From: Paenibacillus borealis
GTDB taxonomy: Bacteria > Bacillota > Bacilli > Paenibacillales > Paenibacillaceae
Direction: 5' to 3'
Assembly (NCBI RefSeq): GCF_000758665.1
Contig: NZ_CP009285.1
Span: 2,232,001-2,296,000 of the forward strand
DNA length: 64,000 bases
The position numbers and the translations under genes were made by a program. Below, piece after piece: positions 20,036 through 30,123 of the stretch (position 1 is the first letter of the stretch; each line of letters starts with the position of its first letter). Under the pieces are notes generated by a model. That model saw only the letters and a program-made list of their open reading frames with translations, searched no databases and was not told where the DNA came from.

Positions 20036-20192
20036 GGGAAGTTTGGAACTGTAGGAGCGATAGCGTCCGCCTGAAAGCTTTCCGCAGGAAAGCTCGCATC
20101 GGAAGCATAAGCTATGTTTGGATTTCTACCGCTGACAGCGGAATAAATTCAGGAAATCCAAACATAACAGCGGCCGAAAGTCCAAACTTTCC
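20036..20192. repeat. Nested inverted-repeat structured element between bglP and 6-phospho-beta-glucosidase
   Basis: Several stems nest. The outer pair is GGGAAGTTTGGA (20036-20047) with TCCAAACTTTCCC (20180-20192), one bulge. Inside are AGCTTTCC/GGAAAGCT (20076-20083/20087-20094) and a perfect 14-base stem TATGTTTGGATTTC/GAAATCCAAACATA (20113-20126/20153-20166), which encloses CCGCTGACAGCGG. It has no terminal T run. It may be a dispersed intergenic repeat or RNA structure; a fragment resembling its left edge lies near 36176. Confidence 0.6.
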
Positions 20193-20236
20193 CGCAGTTA
20201 CGGCCTGCCTTTTGGCCCGTGAATTATTAATAATGA

Positions 20237-21703
<1,467 letters not shown>

Positions 21704-21732
21704 GCAGCTCCTGGCTGGCGCTGCCTTCCGCA

Positions 21733-21761
21733 TTGACAACGATTTTAGAAGCGGCTATACT
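21733..21761 (+). promoter_or_regulatory. SigA-type promoter of tyrS
   Basis: TTGACA (21733-21738) and TATACT (21756-21761) with a 17-base spacer, directly ahead of the T-box leader. Confidence 0.8.
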
Positions 21762-21767
21762 TTCTGT

Positions 21768-22036
21768 AATCTTATAGTTGGTATACGTTGAACGAGCCAG
21801 TAGCAGACTTGTCCCTGTTCCCAGAAAGCCGGGGGTTGATGGAACCCGGTATATACAATGGACTGCGAATTACACCTCGGGAGTATCTTGGGTAATGCCA
21901 AGCGGAGCTAAGCGAACGATAACTCGCGGAAGAGTGGTACGGACATGTTTGAATGTGATGTCTGTGCAATTTGGGTGGTAACACGGTTAATAATAATCGT
22001 CCCTGTGTCTGAATAGACAAGGGGCGATTTTTTGTT
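21768..22036 (+). promoter_or_regulatory. Tyrosine T-box riboswitch
   Basis: A full T-box leader. Stem I contains the conserved apical sequence AGAAAGCCGGGGGTTGATGG and a specifier codon TAC (Tyr) at 21871-21873 in the context GAATTACACC. The T-box sequence GGGTGGTAACACGG is at 21973-21986. A terminator (AATCGTCCC ... GGGGCGATT plus T run) ends at about 22036. Uncharged tRNA-Tyr would favour the antiterminator and switch on tyrS. Confidence 0.93.
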
Positions 22037-22127
22037 GCCCAAATTCGGGAATTGCAGAGTTACCCGGTAAGCTGGCTGTTTTTCAATGCATACCAATTAC
22101 ACACAAAACAAACCAAAGGGGCTGTAC

Positions 22128-23390
22128 ATGTTGAACATTATCGACGAGTTGCTGTGGCGCGACGCCATTAACCAGCAGACAGATGCGGACGGACTGCGCG
22201 AATTAACAGAGAGTAAGGCTGTATCGCTGTATTGCGGCGTGGACCCGACAGGCAACAGCATGCATATCGGTCACCTGATTCCTTTTATGATGCTTAGACG
22301 CTTCCAGCTGGCCGGGCACCGTCCGGTCATTCTGATCGGCGGGGCTACCGGAACGATCGGTGATCCGAGCGGACGCCAGAGCGAGCGTTCCCTGCAGACG
22401 CTGGAGCAGGTCCAGGAGAATGTAGATGCGCTGACGGCCCAGATGAAGAAGCTGTTCATTACGGAAGGCGACAATCAGGTGCGGATGGTTAACAACTACG
22501 ACTGGACCAAGGACATGAATGTCATTGAATTCCTGCGCGACATCGGCAAAAACTTCAGCATCAATACGATGCTGGCCAAGGACGTAGTTTCCAGCCGCCT
22601 GGACAGCGGGATTTCGTTCACCGAGTTCTCCTACCAGATCCTGCAGTCTATGGACTACCTGCATCTGTACCAGCATGAGGATGTGCAGCTGCAGATCGGC
22701 GGTTCGGACCAGTGGGGCAATATCACCAGCGGCCTGGACCTGATCCGTAAAAAAGAAGGTGCCGATGCCAAAGCCTTCGGCCTGACGATCCCGCTGATGC
22801 TCAAGGCAGACGGCACCAAGTTCGGTAAATCGGCCGGCGGCGCGGTATGGCTGGATCCGAAGCAGACCACGCCTTACGAGTTCTACCAGTTCTGGGCGAA
22901 CACCGATGACCGCGATGTGGTGAAATACCTGAAATACTTCACCTTCCTGAGCAAAGAAGAAATCGAGGCGCTGGAGGAGAAGGTTGCGACGGAACCGCAC
23001 AAACGCGAGGCGCAAAAAACACTTGCCGAAGAGATGACCCGCTTCGTGCACAGTGAAGAGCTGCTGGAGCAGGCCAAACGCATCAGCGCTGCTCTCTTCA
23101 GCGGAGACATCAGCTCCCTGACCGCCGATGAAATTGAAGAAGGATTCAAGGAAATGCCGACCTTTACCGCCACTAAGGAATCGAAGAACATTGTCGATTG
23201 GCTGGTCGACCTGGGCATCGAGCCATCCAAACGCCAGGCGCGTGAGGATATTACCAAAGGTGCAATCTCCATTAACGGCGAACGCGTCAACGAGCTGGAG
23301 ACAGAGATTACGGCTGAGCTTGCCATCGGCGGCAGATTCATCATCGTCCGCAAAGGCAAGAAGAACTACAGCCTGGTGAAATTGGGCTAA
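22128..23390 (+). CDS. tyrS: Tyrosine--tRNA ligase
   Basis: A 420-residue class I synthetase that charges tRNA-Tyr. It has the HIGH motif (HIGHLIPFM), KFGKS (TKFGKSAGG), the substrate-binding DQWGN, and a C-terminal S4 RNA-binding domain (from about 350). I chose ATG 22128, 6 bases after AAAGGGG; an upstream in-frame ATG at 22086 has no such site. It is controlled by the T-box upstream. Confidence 0.97.
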   Translation: MLNIIDELLWRDAINQQTDADGLRELTESKAVSLYCGVDPTGNSMHIGHLIPFMMLRRFQLAGHRPVILIGGATGTIGDPSGRQSERSLQTLEQVQENVDALTAQMKKLFITEGDNQVRMVNNYDWTKDMNVIEFLRDIGKNFSINTMLAKDVVSSRLDSGISFTEFSYQILQSMDYLHLYQHEDVQLQIGGSDQWGNITSGLDLIRKKEGADAKAFGLTIPLMLKADGTKFGKSAGGAVWLDPKQTTPYEFYQFWANTDDRDVVKYLKYFTFLSKEEIEALEEKVATEPHKREAQKTLAEEMTRFVHSEELLEQAKRISAALFSGDISSLTADEIEEGFKEMPTFTATKESKNIVDWLVDLGIEPSKRQAREDITKGAISINGERVNELETEITAELAIGGRFIIVRKGKKNYSLVKLG

Positions 23391-23483
23391 CTGTAGCTGC
23401 TGGCTGAGAAGTCCATAGACAAACAAGTAAACAGGCAAACAGGCAAATAGTAAACAGGCAAATGGGCGAATTAAGTAAACTAT

Positions 23484-23531
23484 AAGAGGCTATCCCGCTG
23501 TGTCAGCAATGACGGGGATAGCCTCTTTTTT
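23484..23531 (+). terminator. Terminator after tyrS
   Basis: AAGAGGCTATCCC (23484-23496) pairs with GGGATAGCCTCTT (23515-23527), followed by a T run. Confidence 0.9.
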
Positions 23532-23574
23532 ATAAGGTGATTAATTTGTTTTAGGGTGTCTGCAAAGGACCTGA

Positions 23575-23915
23575 GTTGTCAGCGTGGCTGTGAGGATGTA
23601 ACCAATAGTCGCAAGGAAGTGAGTGTGGTAGTGAGCGAGGTAATCAGTAGTCAGTGTGGTAGTTAGGAGGTAACTAGTAGTCAGCGCGGTAGGGAGGAGG
23701 GAATAGTGGTCAGTGAGGTAATTAGTAGTCAGCGTGGTGCGAAGTAAACAGTAGTCAGTGTGGTGGTAAGCGAGATGATCTGTGGTCAGCGTCGTAAGGA
23801 GGAGGTAACCAGTAGTCAGTGCGGTAGTGGGCAAGTAATCAGTGGTCAGCGTGGTAGGGAGGAGGTAACCAGTAATCAGTGTGATAGTGAGCGAGGCAGT
23901 TAGCGAGCGAAAGCT
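23575..23915. repeat. G/A-rich ~30-base degenerate tandem repeat
   Basis: About eleven units, mostly 26-31 bases and each opening with AGTCAG, run through this stretch. Two unit types alternate: one ends GAGCGAGGTAATCAGT, the other GGAGGAGGTAACCAGTA, giving a 60-base higher order. Frames stay open on the minus strand and give a TTLTTDYL-type peptide repeat, but no start or ribosome-binding site supports translation. Confidence 0.7.
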
Positions 23916-23986
23916 CCGCTCTTTTGGGGCTATTTGGTTGGAATCGCCGGGCGGACTCGGCCTCCTGGACGAGAATCCTGCACAAA

Positions 23987-24150
23987 ATACAACTTTCTCC
24001 TCCTATATCCGCTTCAAATTGCGAATTGTTGTATGAAATGCAACATTTTACTTCATCAAAGTGGTTTATCCTGACAATTGTTGTATTTCATACAACAATC
24101 CCCTCAAACTCCTTGGAAACTAGGGGCAGAGTTGTAATAAGTACAACATT
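23987..24150. repeat. Cluster of ATACAAC palindromes
   Basis: Three small hairpins share GTTGTA/TACAAC arms: 24028-24044, a perfect 10-base pair with a 3-base loop at 24077-24099 (ATTGTTGTAT/ATACAACAAT), and 24131-24147. A lone ATACAAC is at 23987. There is no gene in this stretch. Confidence 0.65.
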
Positions 24151-24226
24151 TCTGCCTGGACAGGCTGTAAAGCTTAATCTTTGCTCAAAAAACTCATTCG
24201 CTGCCGGCAGAACACTCGGAACAACC

Positions 24227-24521
24227 CTCAGCACAAACCCAGCGCACACCCATTGCTCAGCACAAACCCAGCACAAACCCAGCACAAACCCAGCACACAC
24301 AACGCTCAGCACACATCCAGCACAAACCCAGCACAAACCCGGTACACACAACGCTCAGCACACATCCAGCACAAACCCAGCACAAACCCGGTACATACCC
24401 AGCACAAATCCAGCACACAACCAACACCCAGCACACAACCAGCGCACACCCAACGCTCAGCACACACCCAGCATAAACCCGGCACGCACTCAGCACACAT
24501 CCAGCACACATCCAGCACAAC
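24227..24521. repeat. C/A-rich 11-base tandem repeat
   Basis: About 26 units of the type CAGCACAAACC, with variants CAGCACACATC, CAGCACACAAC and CGGTACACACA and occasional 7-base units (CAACGCT). A block of 49 bases is repeated (24307-24355 and 24356-24404). G and T are rare on the plus strand, so several frames stay open by composition alone. The period is close to one DNA turn. Confidence 0.8.
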
Positions 24522-24529
24522 GCCATAAT

Positions 24530-24605
24530 CCCCGCAGCAGCCAGAAGCCCGGCTCTGTACCGAATGACTATCGGTTCGCTTGAGAGAACGGGTGTCTTCT
24601 GCGGG
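24530..24605. other. Inverted repeat beside the CA-rich array
   Basis: CCCCGCAG (24530-24537) and CTGCGGGG (24598-24605) are complementary, and CCAGAAG, CTTCTG and GCTGCTGG offer alternative pairings. A smaller CCGAATGACTATCGG hairpin lies inside. It may be a weak terminator or an RNA fold; no T run follows. Confidence 0.35.
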
Positions 24606-24632
24606 GCTGCTGGAATCTACACCTTTTTGTCA

Positions 24633-24661
24633 TTGATAATCATTATCATATGATCTATTGT
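24633..24661 (+). promoter_or_regulatory. Perfect Fur box overlapping a predicted promoter
   Basis: TGATAATCATTATCA (24634-24648) matches the 7-1-7 Fur operator core of Bacillus exactly. It overlaps a possible rightward promoter: TTGATA (24633-24638), 17 bases, TATTGT (24656-24661). No iron gene lies next to it: on the right is the 3' end of a small minus-strand gene, on the left the repeat region. It could drive an antisense or small RNA. Confidence 0.65.
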
Positions 24662-24712
24662 TAGGGATAGAAGAGAATGAGACAGGACTGGAACTAACGG
24701 ATCTAATCAGGA

Positions 24713-24898
24713 TTAATCCTCAAGCAGCGCCAGGTCATCTTCGAGTTTGGCAATTTTCTCCCGGATAGCTTCTGCCCGGACTTCATCTTGTGTTTCTATG
24801 GCCTTGGCCAGTTCCTCTGCAGCAATCCCGATCTGGTATTCCAGATAAGTGTAATCCGATGCGGCGGCAGGGTGGCTGGAACGCTGTGAATAAGTCAT
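24713..24898 (-). CDS. Small hypothetical protein, helical and acidic
   Basis: A 61-residue protein. After a polar N-terminus (MTYSQRSSHPAAASDYTY) it is rich in Ala, Glu, Leu and Lys with a heptad-like pattern (IREKIAKLEDDLALLED), so a short coiled coil or helical hairpin is likely. The start has AAAGGAAG about 9 bases upstream on its strand, and no competing frame has as good a start. I do not recognise the family. The transcript predicted from the Fur box would run antisense to it. Confidence 0.6.
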   Translation of the reverse strand: MTYSQRSSHPAAASDYTYLEYQIGIAAEELAKAIETQDEVRAEAIREKIAKLEDDLALLED

Positions 24899-25196
24899 GG
24901 TCTCGCACTTCCTTTCTATTAATAATGTGATGCCCGGCTATGGGCATCGTGTCCATCGTATCCCTCGTAACTACAGTATGTTCATGATACAGCCTTTCTG
25001 TGAGCGGCTCAACCTTGGTCACCCGTGATAGCAGTATTTTTGCGCCCGAAATAAGGCTTTGCCCGTCGAATTGCGACATTACTCACAGACAGTAAGCCCG
25101 GTTCTGGTTTTACCATAAGAAGTATTGAAAATTAAAGCTTATTTTTTCAGTAACGTTTGCAAGGGGAGATCCCGCGAAGGAAGGTTGATATACATA

Positions 25197-26228
25197 ATGA
25201 AAGCTTTATCTTTTAACACAGTAGACGAAGCCAGGCGGTATCTGGAGGAACTGGGCGGCAGCAGAGGCTTAGTGCTGTTCGCTTCCGCTGCGGCTGTCAG
25301 CGAGTTGTCCCGGCATGCACCTTCCCGGGCGGTGTTGTGCTCAACCAAAGGCGAATATACCCCGCAGGGCTACCGCAGCGGCGTAGTCACAGGATTCGAA
25401 TACGAATCAGGGATAGCCGATATTGTAGAGATTCTGCATCCGCCCGTACTTAGCGTCGGGCAACTAAGTGCTTCTTATCACAAAGTCCAAGCCAACGCTA
25501 ACGCCTTTATGCTGCTGCTATGTGACGGTACAGGCGCGATGGAGGAGACGATCCTCTCCTCACTGTTCTTCATTGCCCCGGAATTTAAAATCGTCGGGGG
25601 AAGTGCAGCGGATGATGAGCATGGGGAGACTTATATTTACATAGGAAGTCGCCGGGTGCGGAATCTGGGGATTTTCTTCAATATGCCGGGCCGTACCGCA
25701 CTGGTTAAAGAGAATATTTATGTTACCACCGGGAAGACGCTGCTGGTGACGGAAGCCGATGTGTTCGGCAGAACGGTGTATTCCTTCAACGGACGTCCTG
25801 CTGCGGAAGAGTACGCGCGTGTTCTTGGTGTCCCGGAAGCAGAGCTGGCAGAGCATTTCCTGAGCAGCCCGCTGGGCAAAAGATACGAAGACGATCTGAT
25901 CATCGCCTCGCCGATGGTGATTAATCCGGATGGCTCTGTCACATTTTACAGCCAGGTTATGTCTAGTACTTATGTGGAGGTGCTGAGTGCAGCAGATCCG
26001 CTTGCCGTGCTGGAGGAGACGCTGGGCGGGAGTCCGTACAAGCCTTCTTTTGTGCTCAACATTAACTGTACGCTGCGGGATCAGCTGTTTATCCGGGACG
26101 GTCTGTGGGCGGCATTTGACGGGATTATGCTCGGATTCTGCGGCAACACTACAGGCTTCATCAGCTACGGAGAGCAATATTATAAAAAGCATGCCAACCA
26201 GACCATGATTCTGCTGCTGGTTGAATAA
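25197..26228 (+). CDS. FIST domain signal-transduction protein
   Basis: A 343-residue protein with FIST_N (about 25-210, including [17 protein letters not shown] [14 protein letters not shown]) and FIST_C (about 215-340, with the C-terminal [16 protein letters not shown]). FIST domains are sensors proposed to bind small ligands such as amino acids, and are often linked with chemotaxis proteins. Here the gene precedes a soluble methyl-accepting protein by 17 bases. ATG 25197 has AAGGAAGG 12 bases upstream. It is cytoplasmic, as no signal or membrane segment is seen. Confidence 0.85.
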   Translation: MKALSFNTVDEARRYLEELGGSRGLVLFASAAAVSELSRHAPSRAVLCSTKGEYTPQGYRSGVVTGFEYESGIADIVEILHPPVLSVGQLSASYHKVQANANAFMLLLCDGTGAMEETILSSLFFIAPEFKIVGGSAADDEHGETYIYIGSRRVRNLGIFFNMPGRTALVKENIYVTTGKTLLVTEADVFGRTVYSFNGRPAAEEYARVLGVPEAELAEHFLSSPLGKRYEDDLIIASPMVINPDGSVTFYSQVMSSTYVEVLSAADPLAVLEETLGGSPYKPSFVLNINCTLRDQLFIRDGLWAAFDGIMLGFCGNTTGFISYGEQYYKKHANQTMILLLVE

Positions 26229-26245
26229 GGGAGAGTAGATTGATT

Positions 26246-27361
26246 ATGCAGTGGATAACCAGATTACGCACTTCATGGGGCAAAAGCACCTCTGCCGGAG
26301 GTGTTCAAAGTCACAGTACACTAGCCATTCTTGATAAACCGGCCAGCTCCGGACAGTCGGACGGGACGGCAAAAGCAGATGAAACAGCGGTTAAGGCTCC
26401 TGCACCTCAAGAGAATACTGGAGGGACGGCTGCCGCTGCCTCCGCTTCAGCCGCTGAACCCTATGGAATTCACGCTTATACCCTGGCCGCACAGATCCGC
26501 CGCGAAACTGACGAGATCCTTAAGGAAGAGGCGCAGATGGTAGAGGAGTTTGCAGCTTTACGGGCGGGCAGCGGTGAGCTGATCAGCCAGATTGGCGGGA
26601 CCCAGCAGCTGCTGGAGCATCTGAAGACCAACAGCGGACAGACCGAAGATCTCATCAATGAAATGTATGGCAGCCTCTCGTTCTCCTCCAATAAAATAGA
26701 ATTCGCCAAGGAGGCTAATATCCAGATCTCCGCTGAAATGGAGAAGGCCTCGGCGGTATTCTCTGAATTTGTCAACTTAAATGCGGAGCTGCGGGAGCAT
26801 TTCCGGAGCATCGAGCAGCTGGCGAAGATCATTACGGATATTGCTGAGCAGACGAATCTGTTGTCGCTGAATGCAGCTATCGAGGCGGCGCGGGCCGGTG
26901 AGCATGGACGGGGCTTCTCGGTGGTTGCTACAGAAATCCGCAAGCTGGCCGACAGCACCCGCAGTCATGTGAAGGAAATTATGGGCTCCCTCTCCGGGAT
27001 GACGAACGTGATGGAACTGCTGGGCAGCAAGTCCGATGACGGGACAACGGCGATGACAGAGACGAATGCGAAGATCAGCCAGTCCACGGTATACATGAAC
27101 GAGATCGTGGAAGCGGAGGAAGAGGTATTCCAGCATCTGGAGAAGATTCAAGAGTCGCAGGAGAGCAGCATGGAGGATGTAGAGCAGATCAATAGCGATC
27201 TGCTGCGTATTCTGGAGAAATCGGGGCAGGATGCAGGGCAGTTCCAGAAGATGGTGCTGACCGTCCAGCAAAAAGCCGATCACTATCAGCAGCTGCTTAA
27301 TCATCTGCATCAGATAGAGCTGCTGCAGCAGCTTGATGAAGCCCGGAAGACCAGCGTATAA
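26246..27361 (+). CDS. Soluble methyl-accepting chemotaxis protein
   Basis: A 371-residue receptor-like protein without any transmembrane segment. The first ~75 residues are low-complexity Ala/Ser/Thr/Pro. The signalling hairpin is clear: [26 protein letters not shown] is split by the tip around residues 205-230, flanked by long coiled coils. ATG 26246 lies 10 bases after AAGGGAGAG; TTG 26240 is too close. It is probably co-transcribed with the FIST gene and may receive its signal from the FIST protein (inference), then act through CheA/CheW encoded elsewhere. Confidence 0.87.
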   Translation: MQWITRLRTSWGKSTSAGGVQSHSTLAILDKPASSGQSDGTAKADETAVKAPAPQENTGGTAAAASASAAEPYGIHAYTLAAQIRRETDEILKEEAQMVEEFAALRAGSGELISQIGGTQQLLEHLKTNSGQTEDLINEMYGSLSFSSNKIEFAKEANIQISAEMEKASAVFSEFVNLNAELREHFRSIEQLAKIITDIAEQTNLLSLNAAIEAARAGEHGRGFSVVATEIRKLADSTRSHVKEIMGSLSGMTNVMELLGSKSDDGTTAMTETNAKISQSTVYMNEIVEAEEEVFQHLEKIQESQESSMEDVEQINSDLLRILEKSGQDAGQFQKMVLTVQQKADHYQQLLNHLHQIELLQQLDEARKTSV

Positions 27362-27383
27362 GCAGAAGCGGGTATCCGATACC

Positions 27384-27429
27384 AAAAGACTGCATCCGGC
27401 AGGGGGAATTGCTGCCGGTGCAGTCTTTT
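27384..27429 (+). terminator. Terminator after the chemotaxis protein gene
   Basis: AAAAGACTGCA plus CCGGCAG pair with CTGCCGG plus TGCAGTCTTTT across a short loop. Both ends are A/T-rich, so it may work in both directions. Confidence 0.85.
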
Positions 27430-27587
27430 GCCTGATTTAGGCCAGCCAGAAACTGTGGTTGGCTTTTTTGCGGTTTAGGAAATTATACACTGTAAAAAAA
27501 TGCAGATAACTCCGAAGAAGCGGCTAAAAAGCCGGGAGCAGCATTGGCAAGAGCAAGTACAAGGGGGTGACTGCGCTAAGGCAGGAA

Positions 27588-27775
27588 ATAGTTGGATTTT
27601 CTCCACTTAACACATGAACGGAGGAGTCCTTGTCAGGGAATAGTTGGATAAACAACACTTAATACTCCAGAAACTGCTCAAAGTAGAGGGAACGCTCAAA
27701 TTTAAATGACGTTTATCCAACTAATTACCTCAGACGCTCCAAAACATCCGAAATAAGATACGTTTATCCAACTAA
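27588..27775. repeat. Second cluster of GTTGGAT/AAGTG palindromic elements
   Basis: Four elements lie at 27588-27610 (ATAGTTGGATTTTCTCCAC), 27641-27663, 27706-27725 and 27757-27775. All carry AGTTGGAT or its complement ATCCAACTA, and some carry AAGTG/CACTT at the other end. They match the family at 391-575. The remaining gene-free sequence from 27430 to 27845 shows nothing else I can name. Confidence 0.65.
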
Positions 27776-27845
27776 CAATGCAACGCAGAGCCAGAGGGAT
27801 ACGACCTATGAACACCATTCTATGAAGCTGCTTATATGCTTCGCG

Positions 27846-29879
27846 CTATACAAGCTCAGTGAAATGGCCCGCTGCTAGTTGCCGGCCCGGCTGCAGGGCA
27901 ATCAGCCTGTATTCGTAAGCACCGAGCGGCAACGGACCGGCTGGCACGGGCTCGCTGCTCAATACATCCTGTCCGGCCCGCGGCAGGGTTACACTGCCTC
28001 CGAGTCCGTCCATGTTAACGATAGTCCATAATTCCCCGTCGGCCCCGCGTCTTGGACAGACGACCGTGCCCCGGGTGACATCACTGCGCAGCGATACACC
28101 AGCACGGGAGGCATAATGATCAATCAGCGCGCGCAGCAGCCCGTCGCCCGCTTCTCCCGAGGGCAGAGAGCCGAGCAGTACGATGGCTCCGCTGCCATAG
28201 GGCTGCTCGGTCAGGAAGGCCAGGCCCGGTGTCCGGCCTGCCGTGATTCTGCCGGTCACGGTTGCTCCGCCCGGCAGCGGCTCGAATGCCGCGCTCCACA
28301 GGGACAGCGGCGCGGAGAGGCCGAAGGCCTCGCCCATGCTGCCCGTTCTCTCCATCGGGTAGACATATTTGGTGTTCACCCCGGCGATGCGCTCAAGTAC
28401 ACCCAGTGCGGCACCGGTATGCAGGGTATGGTCGGCCGTGCGGCCTCCGCTCAGCGGACCGGCGATCCAGATGCCGCCAGCCTCTGCAAAGCTGAGAGCC
28501 TTCTGCATATATTCCGGCGACAAATAATGCACGAAAGGGGTGAACAGCAGCTTGTAGCCCCTGAGCTCTCCGCCTTCGGGCAGCAGGTCACGGTGTATGC
28601 CCATATCGAGAATCCGTTTATAGAAGTCCCCCAGCAGTGAGCGGTAGCTCAGCTTCCGGTGCGGCTCTGTCGCCAGGTACGCCTTGGTCCGGTCCGAATA
28701 AGTAATTGCGACCTCGGCCTGCACCGGCCGGGTAGCCAGGATGTGCGGCTCGATCAGCAGCCGCGCTGCGGAGGCTTCAAGCACATTGTCATAACCGAGC
28801 GCGGGCTGGCCCCAGGCGCTGATGACTGAGCTGTGCGTCTGCTCGCTGCCGGAGCGCTGCTGCCGCCACGGCCAGTAGCAGAAAGCTCCGGCTCCCAAGG
28901 CATAGGCAGACACGGCTTCAGCAGTGAGATAGCCGTCCGGATGGGGCTCGGCGTAGCTTGTAAGTGAAGCAGCATAAGCCGGGCTGGTCTCCAGCAGCCA
29001 GAAGTCCCGTCCGGGCTTGATATTACGCCACAGATCACAGTTAAGCAGATAGGCGTGCTTATTGGCCTGTGAGGCATAGGTGTCATAAGAGGCGAAATCA
29101 AGCTCCCGGAACAGCTGTTCATTGTCCACATGGAAAGCGACACTGCTGTTATGGGTTATTGGAGCTGGTGAGTAGCGGCGGAGAATAGCCGCCTGCTCAG
29201 CCGCGAATTCGGCAGTCTTCTCCATCTGGAACAGGCGGTACATGGTTACGAGGGAGGCGTTATGCAGGAAGGGAGTAGCCACCGGCTGCGGCACCTGATC
29301 AAATTGCTGATAGGTCTGGCTCCAGACTCCCGTTCCCCAGGCTTCATTCAGCTTCCCGATATTGCCGTAGCGGTTCTCCAGCCATTCATGCCACAGTGAC
29401 TTGCAGGTCCCGCACATGCATTCTGACACATGTGCCTTGAGTTCATTGTCGAGCTGCCAGGCGACAAGACCCGGGAGCCGGCCCAGCTCTCTGGCCAGAT
29501 GTCCGGCGATGACCGCAGCCCGCTGCCGGAAATAGGGGTGATTCGTGCAGACATGCTGCCTGGACCCGTGGCTCATGACTGCTCCATCCGCCCTGATAAT
29601 CAGGCGTTCCGGATGCCCGTGTGTCAGCCAGACCGGCGGGGTTGCCGTCGGGGTGCACATTATGGTATCGATGCCGCGGGCATGCAGCAGCCGGATATGC
29701 TCAGCGAAGGGGCGGATATCAATGGAGCCTTCCTCCGGCTCCAGCTCCGACCAGATGAACTCGCCCATCCGGACGAGATTAATGCCGGTTTCCTGCATGA
29801 GCTGAAGATCATGCTGCCGGACCTCTTCTCCCCACAGCTCGGGGTACCATGCAGCGCCGTAATATAGCTTATGATTCAC
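27846..29879 (-). CDS. Beta-galactosidase (GH42)
   Basis: A 677-residue GH42 enzyme with a TIM-barrel catalytic domain, a trimerisation domain from about 390, and a C-terminal beta domain. The acid/base is Glu146 in WQLDNELKAH and the nucleophile Glu297 in FWLLETSP. The zinc-site cysteines Cys111, Cys154, Cys156 and Cys159 (ECMCGTCK) are present. There is no signal peptide, so it acts inside the cell on imported galacto-oligosaccharides. GTG 29879 has TAGGAGGTC 8 bases upstream. It is divergent from the pectin-type operon and corresponds in context to B. subtilis YesZ, which removes galactose from rhamnogalacturonan side chains. Confidence 0.94.
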   Translation of the reverse strand: MNHKLYYGAAWYPELWGEEVRQHDLQLMQETGINLVRMGEFIWSELEPEEGSIDIRPFAEHIRLLHARGIDTIMCTPTATPPVWLTHGHPERLIIRADGAVMSHGSRQHVCTNHPYFRQRAAVIAGHLARELGRLPGLVAWQLDNELKAHVSECMCGTCKSLWHEWLENRYGNIGKLNEAWGTGVWSQTYQQFDQVPQPVATPFLHNASLVTMYRLFQMEKTAEFAAEQAAILRRYSPAPITHNSSVAFHVDNEQLFRELDFASYDTYASQANKHAYLLNCDLWRNIKPGRDFWLLETSPAYAASLTSYAEPHPDGYLTAEAVSAYALGAGAFCYWPWRQQRSGSEQTHSSVISAWGQPALGYDNVLEASAARLLIEPHILATRPVQAEVAITYSDRTKAYLATEPHRKLSYRSLLGDFYKRILDMGIHRDLLPEGGELRGYKLLFTPFVHYLSPEYMQKALSFAEAGGIWIAGPLSGGRTADHTLHTGAALGVLERIAGVNTKYVYPMERTGSMGEAFGLSAPLSLWSAAFEPLPGGATVTGRITAGRTPGLAFLTEQPYGSGAIVLLGSLPSGEAGDGLLRALIDHYASRAGVSLRSDVTRGTVVCPRRGADGELWTIVNMDGLGGSVTLPRAGQDVLSSEPVPAGPLPLGAYEYRLIALQPGRQLAAGHFTELV

Positions 29880-30035
29880 TTGCTTGACCTCCTAAGGAGC
29901 CCGGTATGAGCGTATTTTGTCTTCCGGCATCATAGTTGTCCCCCGTGCAGCAGGCAATAGTAAAGTTTTGCCGGCTTTGGACTTTATTGTAGCGGGGTGT
30001 ATCAAGGCTAGCAGGTCGCTGTCCAAAAAGTCCGA

Positions 30036-30064
30036 TTGCCGGAAAATTCCGCTGAAACCATAAT
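30036..30064 (+). promoter_or_regulatory. Predicted promoter of the rhamnogalacturonan operon
   Basis: TTGCCG (30036-30041) and CATAAT (30059-30064) with a 17-base spacer lie about 60 bases upstream of the first permease gene. The weak -35 box fits a promoter that needs an activator. Confidence 0.45.
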
Positions 30065-30123
30065 AGGAATCGCAGCCAAGGCACGGCAGTGCAAGGCTGC
30101 TTATCTATATGGAGGTGAATGTA

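Noticed and set aside
22203..23438. 411-residue minus-strand frame
   Set aside because: Antisense shadow of tyrS.
23541..23834. Minus-strand open frame with a TTLTTDYL repeat
   Set aside because: It is produced by the G/A-rich tandem repeat; no start signal and no known family.
24227..24521. CRISPR array
   Set aside because: Units are about 11 bases, directly adjacent, with no unique spacers and no cas genes.
23924..24583. Long plus-strand open frame coding a TQHKPSTNPAHT-type repeat protein
   Set aside because: It results from the 11-base C/A-rich array, where stop codons are rare in several frames. There is no ribosome-binding site or non-repeat coding character.
24783..25079. 98-residue minus-strand frame overlapping the small gene at 24713
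   Set aside because: It has no ribosome-binding site, and its C-terminal half is the other frame of the better supported small gene.
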